A DNA stretch of 64,000 bases, from NCBI GenBank assembly GCA_023079485.1, contig CM041090.1, forward strand, positions 13,210,425 through 13,274,424, given 5' to 3'. Source of the stretch: Archilochus colubris. Its lineage: Eukaryota > Chordata > Aves > Apodiformes > Trochilidae. This document shows, one piece after another, positions 14,572 through 26,309 of this stretch. Numbering within the stretch: position 1 is the first letter of the stretch; the number at the start of each line of letters is the position of its first letter. The notes below the pieces were generated by a model. That model searched no databases. It was not told the origin of the DNA and worked only from the letters and a program-made list of their open reading frames with translations. The translations under genes were made by a program, and so were the position numbers.

Positions 14572-15441
14572 CCACAACAGCCATGCACACTAGATGTAGT
14601 GCATTGCAGGACTGCAGTTGTTTCTGTTTTAGTAAAAAATTACATGAAGGAAAACACTCCAAGTTCACCCAAATAATTAATATATTCTTTGATGAACTGT
14701 AGCAGACATTTCACTTTGACTTTTGTAGCAGCAATGTTGAAATTTCTGAAAACTTTGTTCTCCATCCAAAAACGCCCCCAGCAGCCAACAGAAAATATCT
14801 AAACAATTTTTCTGGAGTGACAATGATTATTTTTAAATAAAGGAAAGAAACATACTGTAAGAAATCAAAGAAGCAGGTCATTTTGATATCTGATAACCAA
14901 AGGAATGTTTTGGCATAAATGAATTTAACTCCACTATCATCTGATAAAGCTTTTCAGATTTTTACTACATGTTTATCTTTGTTAATACCCTCAGACATGC
15001 ATATGTCTTCTGAGAGGTCTGCTTTAATGGCTGAGCTTTAATGGTTCAGCCAACGTGAAACATTAGAAGACACCAAAAAATTACTATTAGTAGTAGCTTG
15101 TTTTCCATGAATGATGCTATCAACTTCTGCACTTTCAGGAACACAAGTCTGATCTACATACTGAACCAACCCAAACCCCAAAAGTTGAAAACAGACAAAT
15201 AAAAAACAAACCAAAACCCCACCATGAAACTGGGGGTAAGCATCATAAAAAGAAACATTTTCATCAAGACAGCTTCAACTCAACATTTATTTTGCACTTC
15301 ACTGTTGTGTCTATTAACTTCAAGTCCCTTATAAATTATTTGTGAAAAGACTTGAGTAGCTTTACAACTAACTCCTGCTTTCTAATCCATAAATTTTACT
15401 TTCTGGAATATCTGTGTTAAAAGAAATAAGGCTTGCTTTAT

Positions 15442-15469
15442 CCTCCCCCTCCCCCCCCAAGCCCCCCAA
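15442..15469. repeat. Poly-C-rich tract
   Basis: Runs of 5, 8 and 6 C separated by T or AAG. On the minus strand it is a G-rich stretch with three G runs. A fourth run is lacking nearby, so it is an incomplete G-quadruplex candidate. Confidence 0.75.
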
Positions 15470-18400
15470 TAAAAATTAAGCATAAATTTAAGAAATTAAG
15501 GAAATGTACAGCAAATATAGAAAAAATTTGCCCTTTTCAGAGCAGTGTGACTGCTTTTAATTATAGTTTTATGAGATTTACCTAAATTCCATGAGGGTGA
15601 AAGCTTTCTTTTTTTTAATATTTCATCAATACTTCAATAAAATGCATAAAAGGAATGAAAAATATTTGTTTTGAAGGATTTTTAAATTTGTTTTGCAAAC
15701 CAAACAGATCATACAACTTCAGTGCAGAAGTTGATTTCCTATGTGCCAAATCAGCATGATTATTGGAACACAACTTTTATTACAAGACAAACTAAATTTA
15801 GCAAGACACTGATCTGGATGAAAGAGAAAGCTGTACATTTTCTGAATGTCTGACATTTTAGATTAAAAAACTATAGAAAGCACTGTTAAAATGGCATTTT
15901 TATACTATATTATAGTTTGGAAAAAACCCCCAGCAACTGCCCTTTACTTTTATACACTGAAGTTCATTGAAAAACTCTTTTTTTCTTTCACTAATCAGTT
16001 TGGAAAACTAGTTTGGAAGTTTACTATTCTCCTAGGCAAAACTTTTAATTTTATCATTTGGTTTTTTTGTGTGCTACTACTATCTTTGAGCTTAAATAGC
16101 TTTCTCCTAGAAGTTTAACATCCGATGTACCTAGAAAAAACAAATGTGTTTGCTCACATTTAGCCCACTTACTCTTGAATGTATTAAGACAACTTAGATG
16201 TGATGTACTGCAGACTGCACTTTTTTTTTTCCTCTCCTTAAAGTCACTGTGCACCAAAAGTGCTTAATTTGCAGGGTAATAATTTAGTTCCTTTAAGGAG
16301 GAATGTATAAGACTCTTCAGTATCTTTTAAATCATGTATATTTAAACAAAATTCAGTAAACATTAACTTGAAGAGAAGTTTGTCTTGAGGCTTGGTACAC
16401 TTCATCGGTACAAAAATTCACTTCTTTTGGCAGGATAGGTTAGTAGAAAAGCTAAAATACTGAAATATGAAATGTTCTCAACCTCTATATCTCTGAAAGT
16501 TCCAACCTTATCATGCTGGTTATACACAAATACTGATGTACATAAAGAGACTCCAACTCCATACATGTTTTAGCACAAGCACATTCTAGATCCATCTAAA
16601 ATATATTCACCTGGAATTAAACAGATGCCCATTGTGCTTTCTAGTGAAAATAATATTAAATTGGCTTTCCTACAAAGACAACCTTAGAAATGAATTTGAT
16701 GTAATACAGAGTGGTAAAGTACTGCACTTATTGTTACAGTTTTTATGGGTTCTGTGAAGCTACAGAATATATGATATTATATAAATCTGAAAACAACTTA
16801 CCAGCTTTAAAATATTAAAAAAACCCAGCAAACTGATGCCAAGGGATAGTGCTGAGAAGTATGCAACAGCTCCTTTAATATATCAAGACATTCAACCAAA
16901 CCCAAACCATTTTTTCTGAATGAGTATAACACAATTAAAACACTGTAAATTTGTCTTGTTTTTTACAATGTGATGAAACGTTAGGTTTTTTTAATTATTA
17001 TTGTAATGATTTTTTACCATTACTATGTGTTTTGGAGTTAAACTAGAAAGCTCCAGTTGCAACAATGAAGTTCCACCATTTGCTGTTAACTACAGAAAAC
17101 AGCCATGGTTTTTAAACCCAGATTTCATCATGTTGAATTGTTTTTCTTAGGAAAGGATCATTATTTCCAGGATCTTGGCAGTTTAAAACTATTTCAATTT
17201 ATTTAGAATGCAGTATAATAATTTCCACTTGCCACAGTTTGACTAAGCCTAAAAGTGTTGTCTGTTTTACATTTTACTTGCTAACAATACCCACTATCAA
17301 AAATAATAAATGATATTCAAATTTGCTTTGTAGTCTGCCGTGAGGCTGAAGTAAGTGTTAAGTCTAAACATTTTCTAAAGAGCGTATAATTAAATTTTAG
17401 GAAACAATGTTTCTAGGAAAAAATGTTTGCTTCAAATAACATCACTAATAGAAAATAGGACCTAATTTTTTAAGACATCTGGCTATATCAAAGGGTTAAT
17501 TTAAGCAGGAAAACAAATTGTAGACACATGACTAGATAACGTGAGATTAAGTAATAAAAAACCTAAGTCCCTCTTCTGCTTTTTCTCTTCCAGATTAATG
17601 AAACTTTTATGTTTGGTATTAAGTTGTGTCTTGATCTGTTCAGTTATTGCTGTCAGGCTTTCCTTCCACCCCCAGATGTTGGAATCCTGCTCGAAAAGCA
17701 CTATTTTTACTAATGGGACCATAATAAGAACATTTTGCTTATGTAGGTATGGATATGGTAGTTTGCCATGGAATGTCCAGGCTGTAGGTAGGGCATGGAT
17801 TTTTTTAATATTTCTTAATTAGGAGAAGCAGCAGATATTATTCTAGCCCACTAATGATCTTTTTTCTTTCTCTCAGTGCATTTTCAGCAGGTGATATATA
17901 AATATGGTCACACACATCCATTTGCTAATCAAGTCTCTCTTCCCTAATTCTGACTCTTGATGCTGGGGTCCTAAGGAAATCTGCATCTAACTGACGTTTG
18001 CAATAAAAAGTAACACATGTGGAAGCCACGGGCAGTAAGAGATGTTCAGAGTGAACTCACAGTGAAATATCTGGCTGTCAGGATTTACAAAACTAAATTT
18101 TAGCAGACAATAGTTAGTACTACTATTTAATGGAAACATTCTCAAGTAAAGAAGTATGGAAGAAGTTTTTGATCTGTGACCTATTTCCTCTGATTTCTAT
18201 TTCCTCTTGTTGACATACTATTTGTAGATACTATTCTAGGGAATACAATGTCATTTCAGTTTTCTTTTTATCCAGTTTGTTGACACCCCAGTGTCAGACC
18301 ATGGTTTGCCACTGCTGCATCTGTTCCAGCCACTCCTGAGACTTGGAAGACCCCAATTTAGGTCTGCAGTGACTCCAGTCCCCAGCTACCTGTGGCTCCC

Positions 18401-19927
18401 CTCAGTATGGCATTGAGAATTTGCTGCTGATTATGTAGAAACTGCACAATCTTTTATTTGCCATACTCCCAGTATTTTATTCCCTTCCTACTACTGCAAG
18501 GGCTCCTAGCAAGGGCTGCAACTCTTCCAACCAGTTTGCTAGTTCATGATTGCTGTAGATCTCTGCCCATGTTATTTTTTGCAGTGTTTTATGATGCCCA
18601 CACTTGTAAGTGAGAGAATGAATCCCTTTTAGGCCCCAAATTCAATCAGGGAAGGAAAACCTTGAATCCAGCCTGCTTGATGTGGAATCATGGGCAACTT
18701 TGCTCCTTGTAGAGATATGAATTAGTTTTCAAAGCTTGTGTGATTACATTCCATGCAGAGAATGAGTAACAGATAATTAGGTAAATCCAAAGTCTTAAGT
18801 TACTGCATCTTTTCTAAGAAGCTGCAATTGTAAGTATTTCTCAGTTAATGACTTAGGATAAAAACCATCTAGAACTCAAGTTAGCTATAAATTCAGTCTT
18901 GAAATCTAGGTGAATGAAACAGATACAAGGAAAATCTTAGAACTGAAAAGATGCAACAATAACATCTAGAGTAAGTTGTTCTGGAGCAAAATTACTCAAT
19001 TTCTGCCCTCAAGGCAAAGCACAATTACAAACACCACACTTTGAATTACAAACCATATAAAGCCTGTTAGTCAGCTAAATGGGAGCAAAAACCTGCACTA
19101 AAGCTTTAAGGAACACTTTGGGACAATAACGTCCTCATTAAAAAATAAGGATACATCAAAACTCTTGAGTTAAAAGGTTAAGTGTTAGTCTCTGTGCAGT
19201 TGATAAATGTTGAGCTAATCTAATCAGTGGTTGTGAGAGGCAATGCCATCAGTGAGCTGCCCTGACCTGCACTTCTAGTTTCCACAAAAGTAAGATTTAA
19301 GAAAGATGTCAACTCTGGGCCTTTGACCTAGCCAGGACCTTGTTCATGCCAGGCTGGTGTTCTGCTAAACAGACTGAGAACTTTCTGCCCAAATCAGTAA
19401 CATGTGCACCTCACTAATAAAACAAGTAGCTTGGAAATTAAAATGCAACGTGATGGAGTGCTTTAGGATATTTTAACAGTTAAGAATGCAGTTAGGGGAA
19501 AAGAAAAGCTTGTTCCAGTGTTTTGCTTTGGGAAGGGGGAAAAGAACAAATTCAATTGTATTGCTTTTCTTCCAAAAAGTAGGGAGACACAAATTCAGTT
19601 AATTAGTTCATGGATGACTGACCTACAGGAAACAAGGAAGTTGTATGTTTCTTTATGACATGTGTCACTTATTAGATAAGTAGGTTTTACTACTTCCAAT
19701 TGAGCTAAGTTAAAACTAATTAGAAGGTAGTTAAATTACAATCTAAATACAATAAAAAGCTATAAAACCAGCAAATGGCATTTTGATCATCAATAACATT
19801 CCTAAATGTAGTTGATTATTTCCAATAGTTTCCCTATTGATTATTTCCAATTATTAGAGTAACAAGCTTTGCCATATGCTGGAATGATACAGTAACACTA
19901 CATACAGTAACTAGGATAGACTTTTCA

Positions 19928-19978
19928 CACACGCCACGCCAACATTTAACCAGATTAATCTCATGCCATGCCAACATT
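19928..19978. repeat. Imperfect direct repeat (GCCAYGCCAACATT)
   Basis: CGCCACGCCAACATT and, about 33 bp on, TGCCATGCCAACATT. The single internal difference is a C/T transition at a CpG, consistent with deamination after a local duplication. Confidence 0.6.
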
Positions 19979-21490
19979 GAGAGTCCTGGTTATATGTAGT
20001 TTAATTATATAAAAATATATTTACTCTGTGTAAAGCTACTTATATTTCAACCTACATTCTACAGATTTTTAATCACGTAGTTATACCTGCTAGTGACACT
20101 GGCAGTGACTCCTTCCTTGTAATAAAATCTGAAAAAATAAATGAAATAAATATGCAGGGACACAGAAAGGGCAGTTAGCATTACACAGCAAAAAAGGTCT
20201 TAAAACATTTTTTTGATATAAGGGAAATCTGCATTTAAGAATTGAACGTCATACTGTACTTCTGCAAAAACATTTTCTCTACAATTTAGTAAAAGAGAAG
20301 GCCAGAACAGAACATTTTCCTAACTTCTGTGAACTGAAAAAAAAAACCATTTAACAGCCATGAGAACCGTAATTTTCTATTATTCATTATAATTTCATGA
20401 ATTTGGGTAATGGACAGAGTACAGGTGGAAAGGAATTTGTATTGTAGAAGACTCAATATTTAAGCAAACCCAGAAATATGACATATGCATCCCACAAACC
20501 CATGCAGCAGTATCTGCTGTAAAGAAAACATAACTGATATGAAAAGATCTGTTTGTAGTTTTGGTATAAATTATCCTGTTCTGCATCTGTACTCCAGGGA
20601 TACCTGATGCAGAAATTGAGATTGTCATTGGCTGTATTGGTTATACTTCAGTCAGATTGAGACAGTTACTCCAAGACATGGATTTACACTATTCTTGCAT
20701 ACTTTTAAATAGAGGGGAAAAAAAATGAAAATCCATTTAAATATTTTCTGCACTGATTTTATGTCACATTTTGGAATATACTAGGAATACACCAGTGCAC
20801 CATTATATAATGACAATATTTATGAAAAGTCGTAAGATAGCAATACAGAAACTTGGCAGGTATTCAAAGGTCTGGTAATGGAAAATACCCTCCACTATTT
20901 GTCAGATGAGATGCAAAACTTTGATATATCTATTTAATGCCTTTCAGAATTTACTCAGTACTTTCCTTCATATTCTAATTGAAGAGTAAAGTTATTGAAT
21001 TCAAGCTGCTGCAGTTATTATTCGGTTAGGACTAGATAAAACTTTTATATGGAATATCTTGTGATGATTTTTTTTAAGCCTGTGATTTTTATAAATGTCT
21101 AGTTAAATGAAACCACTGCATAAAGAAGTACTCTCCTATTTCCTCAATCAGAACAAAATTGTCCTTATTCTTTCCCAGATACTTCTTGCCACAAGGCATA
21201 ACTTCTGTCAGTTCTCCAAAGCTCTAATATCTTCTGCAATAAATAAAAAACAAACTCAAAGTCCCTCCTCAACTGAACTTAGTAATGAAATCTCTTACTG
21301 AAGGAAAGACATAAAAGGTATTATGAGGGACAATTTTCAAAAAGCATCATTAGAAGACTGCCAAAACACTGTGAAAGTCTCCCAAGCTCATGATACCACT
21401 GAAATACTACCCATTTAAGATACTTTAAAATATAAAGTTACCTTTCTTTAAGACATTTTCCTTAACACTGAAAAATTAATTTTCATTCCC

Positions 21491-21508
21491 TTTTTTTTTT
21501 TTTTTTTT
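21491..21508. repeat. Poly-T tract, 18 bases
   Basis: An uninterrupted T run preceded by CATTCCC. No element body is recognised beside it. Confidence 0.85.
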
Positions 21509-21609
21509 ACTATTTCTCAAGAACAAAATGGGTAAGACTATGACAACAGATGATCTTTTATCAACAGGAAAAATACAGCTTCCAAACAAAATAGTGAGCT
21601 ACAAGACAA

Positions 21610-21810
21610 CACCAAGGATTCACGCAGCAAGTGTTAAGAAGTCTGTGGGCCACATCTGCATTTCCTTCGCCAGGTTTGAATCTCTCCATTTTTAGCTATG
21701 AATTAATTTCCCACCTATAATTTTTACATTGTCTCTTTTCAAATGATTTTGCATTGAGTAATTAATAAAAATCTTGTTTTGCTTCAAATGCATCAGGAAA
21801 GTAAAAAAAT
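21610..21810. promoter_or_regulatory. Candidate conserved non-coding element 3
   Basis: The segment contains AAATGATTTTGCATTGAG followed by TAATTAATAAAA, which resembles POU/octamer and homeodomain sites in tandem. It also holds GATTCACGCAGC and CCTTCGCCAGG with retained CpGs. No frame or repeat accounts for it. It lies about 2.3 kb from the element at 24040. Function is inferred only. Confidence 0.25.
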
Positions 21811-22510
21811 AAATGTAGCATGTCAGCCACGTGAATTCCACTGTTGACTTGAGCAGGAGTCATACAGCTGAGCTGCAGAGCACAGGGAGTGAAAAGAGGC
21901 TTTACTGGCTTCCCATTTTGATCAAGTCTGGATATCAATATTTAAGCACCAAAACACATTAGGGTGTGTTGAGGTAGGGAGAGAGGAAGAGGAGTTGATA
22001 AGACCCAATCTTCATCCTCTTGCAAAGCTGGGATGAGATAATATAAACTAACTAAGTCAGTGGAGATACTGAAGGCAGTTACTAGCAATAAAACAATTAT
22101 ATGCATGAGTGACACTGAAGCAAACCTCAGTGACAGCTGCAAAGAGCCTGATGAGGCTGGTTCTGCCCCATTCACACCCTTGTGATTCCACCAGGAATGA
22201 AGGAAGAGTATGGCCAAAACACAGCATGTTCTTGAGCAATTCTCCATCTCATTATTCATACAATCCTAATTGTGTAAAGCTCTGAGAGGCACTTGAATGC
22301 AAACACCTCCAAAGTTCTACTTCTGACAAAAAAAGGTAAGATCTTGCATTATTCAGAGAAGAAGAGACCTGGGGCCTCGTTGGCATATGTTGATAATTTG
22401 TTTAGACCTGCTTGAGAAACATCTTGGAAAACAACAAGGTAGAATATTTGAAGAAAACTCAGGTGTGGACATACCATGTTTAAATTAAATTATCACCTCA
22501 ATGTTGTGGC

Positions 22511-22547
22511 TTTTTGTCTTTCTTTTTTTTTTTTTTTTTTCTTTTTT
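22511..22547. repeat. T-rich tract with an 18-base T run
   Basis: A T run broken by a few G and C, extending into CTTTTTTGGACAAATGG. It is a simple low-complexity stretch. Confidence 0.85.
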
Positions 22548-24039
22548 GGACAAATGGCCCAATCTTTCAGAATGACAAGCTCCTGCAACTTCCAAGATTT
22601 TTCCCCAACAAAATCACTACAGCATAAGAAATGAAGCATAATTCTGAAATGTTCAGGTATTAGGAATCAAGGGTTAAGTTCCTGGCTAGCCTAAATTAAG
22701 ATTCATTCAAATCTAGGTGAGAAGACTCAAAGACCCTAAAAAATTAAAAAAATAAAAAAAGAAGAAAGGGTGAAGGGTGGAGGAGCAGGTTTCATATCAA
22801 CCAAGTATCCTCAGTTTTTAAATATGGCAAAGAAAATTTCTATTCTAAGAGCTTTAAACAAGAGAGGAAAACTATTCCATACATTTAAATGAGCAAGAAG
22901 GAGTTGGGGAGAAAATGTTTATATAACTACATTTAGTAAGACCAGGTCAAGGTATGTGTTGGTCATGCAATGAGACATCTTGAAGCACTTATTTAAAAAG
23001 CTAGAATACACACAGTTCTCAAGCAAACAGTTGCTGAACTAGCTTTAAATCTGCAAGAAATGGGATATTTGGTAAAATGAAGGAATCAGGCCTTAAGTAA
23101 AACATTAGAATTAATACATTCAATCCTATTTTCTAACAAAACAATCACTGCCAAAAAGGACAAGTTGATACTTCTAAATCTGTTCTCAATCCTTGAACAC
23201 TTTTAAGGAAATCAGAAGCATTGTGAATTACTCAAGTGACGCTTTAATCATACTTTGACTTTTTATCTCAAAGCAAATAAATAGGTAAGCATTGTTGATG
23301 TTAAAAAAAACACAACCCACCACAAAACCTAATAGACTCCTGAAACCACAGATTAAAAGACCTACTATCAGTGGGATGCAGAACTGGTATTTGATGCTTG
23401 AAGGTTTGGTTTCTTAAAAAATTCTTAAGTGCATCATCTTTTGCTGAGCACTAAAAAAAAATGAATCACAAATTTTACTTTTGTGTCATCAGTCACTTTT
23501 TCAATAGCTGTCAAAACGGTAGAACTGGAATACATTTCAAGAGAAAGATCAGGAAATGAACCTTAAGATATTTTCAATAGGTACAGTAGGGTGAAAGGAA
23601 AGGAACAGGGGTTCAAGTTTTATTAGTTTTGTCCATGAGAAACGAAGTACTTCACTCATCCATAAAAAGGGTGCAGGCCAAAATCATAAAGAACACGTTA
23701 ACAAGGCTAGCTTGTAATGGATGCAATCACACTATTACTATCTAATTTTTTGTTTATTTTTCAACAGATTGGTGTCTGCAAATCATGCTGTCTTACACTG
23801 CCGTTCCTCTGTAACCTTAACCATTATTCCTACTGTGTAAAGTGAAGCACAAATTTAAGGTGACAAAGCACCAGTTGGCTGATGTGAAGTATGCTACGAA
23901 AGCAGAAACCTATGAAAGCTTCACAGCCATTATGAAATAACTGACCTATATGAAACTGCTACCATGGTTCACAAATTTATTGTCAGGTTCCAGCCTCTAG
24001 CTGTTTTCTGATTGTTCTAAATACTTGACAAACTGAAGC

Positions 24040-24345
24040 CTTTTCACTTTCCGTTGAAATTGCCTCATCTCCCTGTCAGAGCGCCATGGGGGACTCCATT
24101 ACTTTTCTGACTTCTTTCCCCTACTGACAAGTCATTTAGCTGGCTTCTTGTTGTGAAGGCTGTCCATGTCAAATTAGCCAGGGCCCCTATTGTCCTTATT
24201 ACCACTCGAAAAGCCATCATGAGTAATGCTACGGGGTCCCTCAGTTGTCATCATTTGTCAGAAAGAAAGGGAGTGTGGTTACATATAGCTGACAGGTAAT
24301 TTCAGTGTCTACAATTACCCCAATTAGTCTTGTCATAAACAATTC
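24040..24345. promoter_or_regulatory. Candidate conserved non-coding element (enhancer-like) 1
   Basis: The stretch is less AT-biased than its surroundings and keeps several CpGs (near 24081, 24206, 24232 and 24344). It packs MEIS/TALE-type cores (CTGTCA at 24073, TGACAG at 24290), an ACAATA/TATTGT SOX-like core near 24189, and paired CAATTA homeodomain cores at 24312 and 24321. No open frame or repeat signature explains it. The text looks like a deeply conserved vertebrate non-coding element. Its place in a CDIN1 intron next to the presumed MEIS2 neighbour fits an enhancer. This is inference from composition and motifs only. Confidence 0.4.
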
Positions 24346-24434
24346 GATAAATGCACACCAATACAAACAGATAAACACACCAAGGTTTCTCACTATTAAT
24401 GTCATGTAATGGATAAATCAGTGATATAATGCTA

Positions 24435-24453
24435 TATTTTATTTATTTATTTG
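24435..24453. repeat. (ATTT)n short simple repeat
   Basis: Four ATTT units, just right of candidate regulatory element 1. Confidence 0.75.
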
Positions 24454-25179
24454 AACTATCCTCAGCTGCAAGCTGGCAGTTGCTACCTGGTCAGCACAAA
24501 TTGTACTATCTACTTTCATTAGCCCATCACCACATGAGAATATGAAAGACTGTGACAAAATTCATTTAGAGAGCACGAAAGAGCAGATTGCCTAAAGCAG
24601 GTGTTATAACAAAGATAAAACAAAGGTTTTCTTTTTCAGTTCTGTGCTGCAATGAGCTTTAAAGGAGACTGTTTTATTCTTAAAAGCAAACATAAAAGAA
24701 AAGAAAGGCAGAAAGAGAAAGCAGAGTAATACACATATCCCAAGTCAATCAGCAGGTGGGTCTTCTAACAATATACAGCATAAAGCCTGATTTTCTGAGG
24801 GGATCAGAATAGTAACCTAATTGTCTCCACATATTTTTTTCCTAATTAAAAAAAAATAAATAAATCTTGCAATGCCATACAGCTCCTGAAAGATTTTATT
24901 CCAAGTTATCTACAACATAATCGCTGCTGTTCTTATGTAAGAGCTATGTGAGAATGGATTTAGTAGTTCCAACTCACTGGACAGTCTTTAGTACCGTGTT
25001 ACAGTCTTTTGATGCATAATGTATTGATAACTTTACTCCTCTAAAATGCCAGGTCTACCTGTTAAAAACTCAACACTGAAAAATCAGCTTTAATAACACC
25101 CATACTAAGCTCTGAATTACTAATTGCTAAGCTTATCCTTGTGATCCACCTAAATAAACACTGAAATCTTGACATCTCT

Positions 25180-25770
25180 AGAGAGCACAGCACCCTGCCT
25201 GTTTGCTGACCGCAGGCTTAAGTGATGGCTGAAAAACTGAACACAGACATGTTGTTGTAGGAAATTGCTTTTGGCAACTATTTGTTCAAACTCAAGATTT
25301 TTTTTAAACCAACACTAAGAACCCACCAGAAAACAGGACAGGTCTCTCTAATGAGTAATCTATTTTAGCACAGTCTTGTCTAGGCATGACAGTTTACTGA
25401 GAGGCTTGAAAAACTCGTAATTACCAGTGTTACAGGGCAATTAATGTATATTACACTGCACTACTCATGGCAGCAACTGTCATTTTCTCAATAAAAATGA
25501 GTACTCTTCAGCTAAAGGTGACATTAATTGGGACTTTAATGACTATGCAGAGGAGCTGAAGCCAAATATGAACAAAACAGCGATTCAATGAGCGACTTCA
25601 GAAACGAGAAAATTGTACTAAAATGAGATTAATTGCTGTTTAGAAAAAGGAAAGAACCTAAAAAGCTATTAAATTGCAGGGTTTGGGTGCCCGGGTGATG
25701 GTTGTGATGTTAATCTTGCATTCTCACAGCAGGCAAATATTCACTAAATTCAGAGCCTTTTGACAGCAGG
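25180..25770. promoter_or_regulatory. Candidate conserved non-coding element 2
   Basis: About 600 bp shows dense homeodomain-type cores (CGTAATTACC near 25420, CAATTAATG near 25439, CATTAATTGG near 25524, GATTAATTG near 25627). It has three MEIS-type cores (TGACAG at 25387, CTGTCA at 25477, TGACAG at 25761) and retained CpGs in GCGATTCAATGAGCGAC near 25580. It has no repeat hallmark and no coding frame. It may form one regulatory cluster with the element near 24040-24345. The call rests on motif density, which random AT-rich DNA can partly mimic. Confidence 0.33.
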
Positions 25771-26129
25771 AAAAATCATGTATGCTTAACTTCAATCCAT
25801 CAAAAATATATTTCAGCTTTTATCAGTGTTCTAAATACTTCTGCAATTTCAAAAATTACTGCTCCATTCCTTGGCTGTCATCATGCAAATGCGAACACTG
25901 TCAATATTGCTATGAAAAATTCCCTGGCTTCAAAAGGCCTACTTCAGTGATAAAGAAAGAAAAACGTGAAGATTAGAATTGCAAAACACACACTACTAAT
26001 ATACCAGAAAGCAACAATAAGAATTTAATGTTTAAGTTGTGGAAACTGCTAAAATAGAAAATGATGGGGTGTTGTTTTATAGTCTGTGGGAAAAAATATA
26101 AATCAAAAGAATTCCCTCACTCTCCCATA

Positions 26130-26300
26130 AAATCTTTCAAAGCTTATCACTTTATAGATAATTACTCATTGCAAATCATTAGGACACAATTTTGCAGCTT
26201 GACTTCAGGTGATATAATTATTAAAACTGCTCTGTAGTTTTTAAAAGCCTTTACCCGTGCTACTTAATTCTTTAAAGAAATTATATAATTGCTTTTCTTT
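26130..26300. promoter_or_regulatory. Candidate conserved non-coding element 4
   Basis: The core text GATAATTACTCATTGCAAAT followed by CATTAGGACACAATTTTGC combines homeodomain-, octamer- and SOX-like cores at close spacing. It is followed by GGTGATATAATTATTAAAAC. It sits at the right end of the 21.6-26.3 kb stretch that holds the other enhancer-like elements. Motif-based, low confidence. Confidence 0.22.
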
Positions 26301-26309
26301 ATAGCCTTT

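Larger units (their letters stand above)
13839..21609. other. Giant CDIN1 intron, 13.8-21.6 kb: no gene recognised
   Basis: Ordinary AT-rich intronic sequence. A frame running out of the CR1 copy (plus strand to 14126) is open but has no recognisable content. The stretch at 18270-18430 is GC-richer (CACCCCAGTGTCAGACCATG and following) and may be an old unidentified repeat. I see nothing else I can name. Confidence 0.65.
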
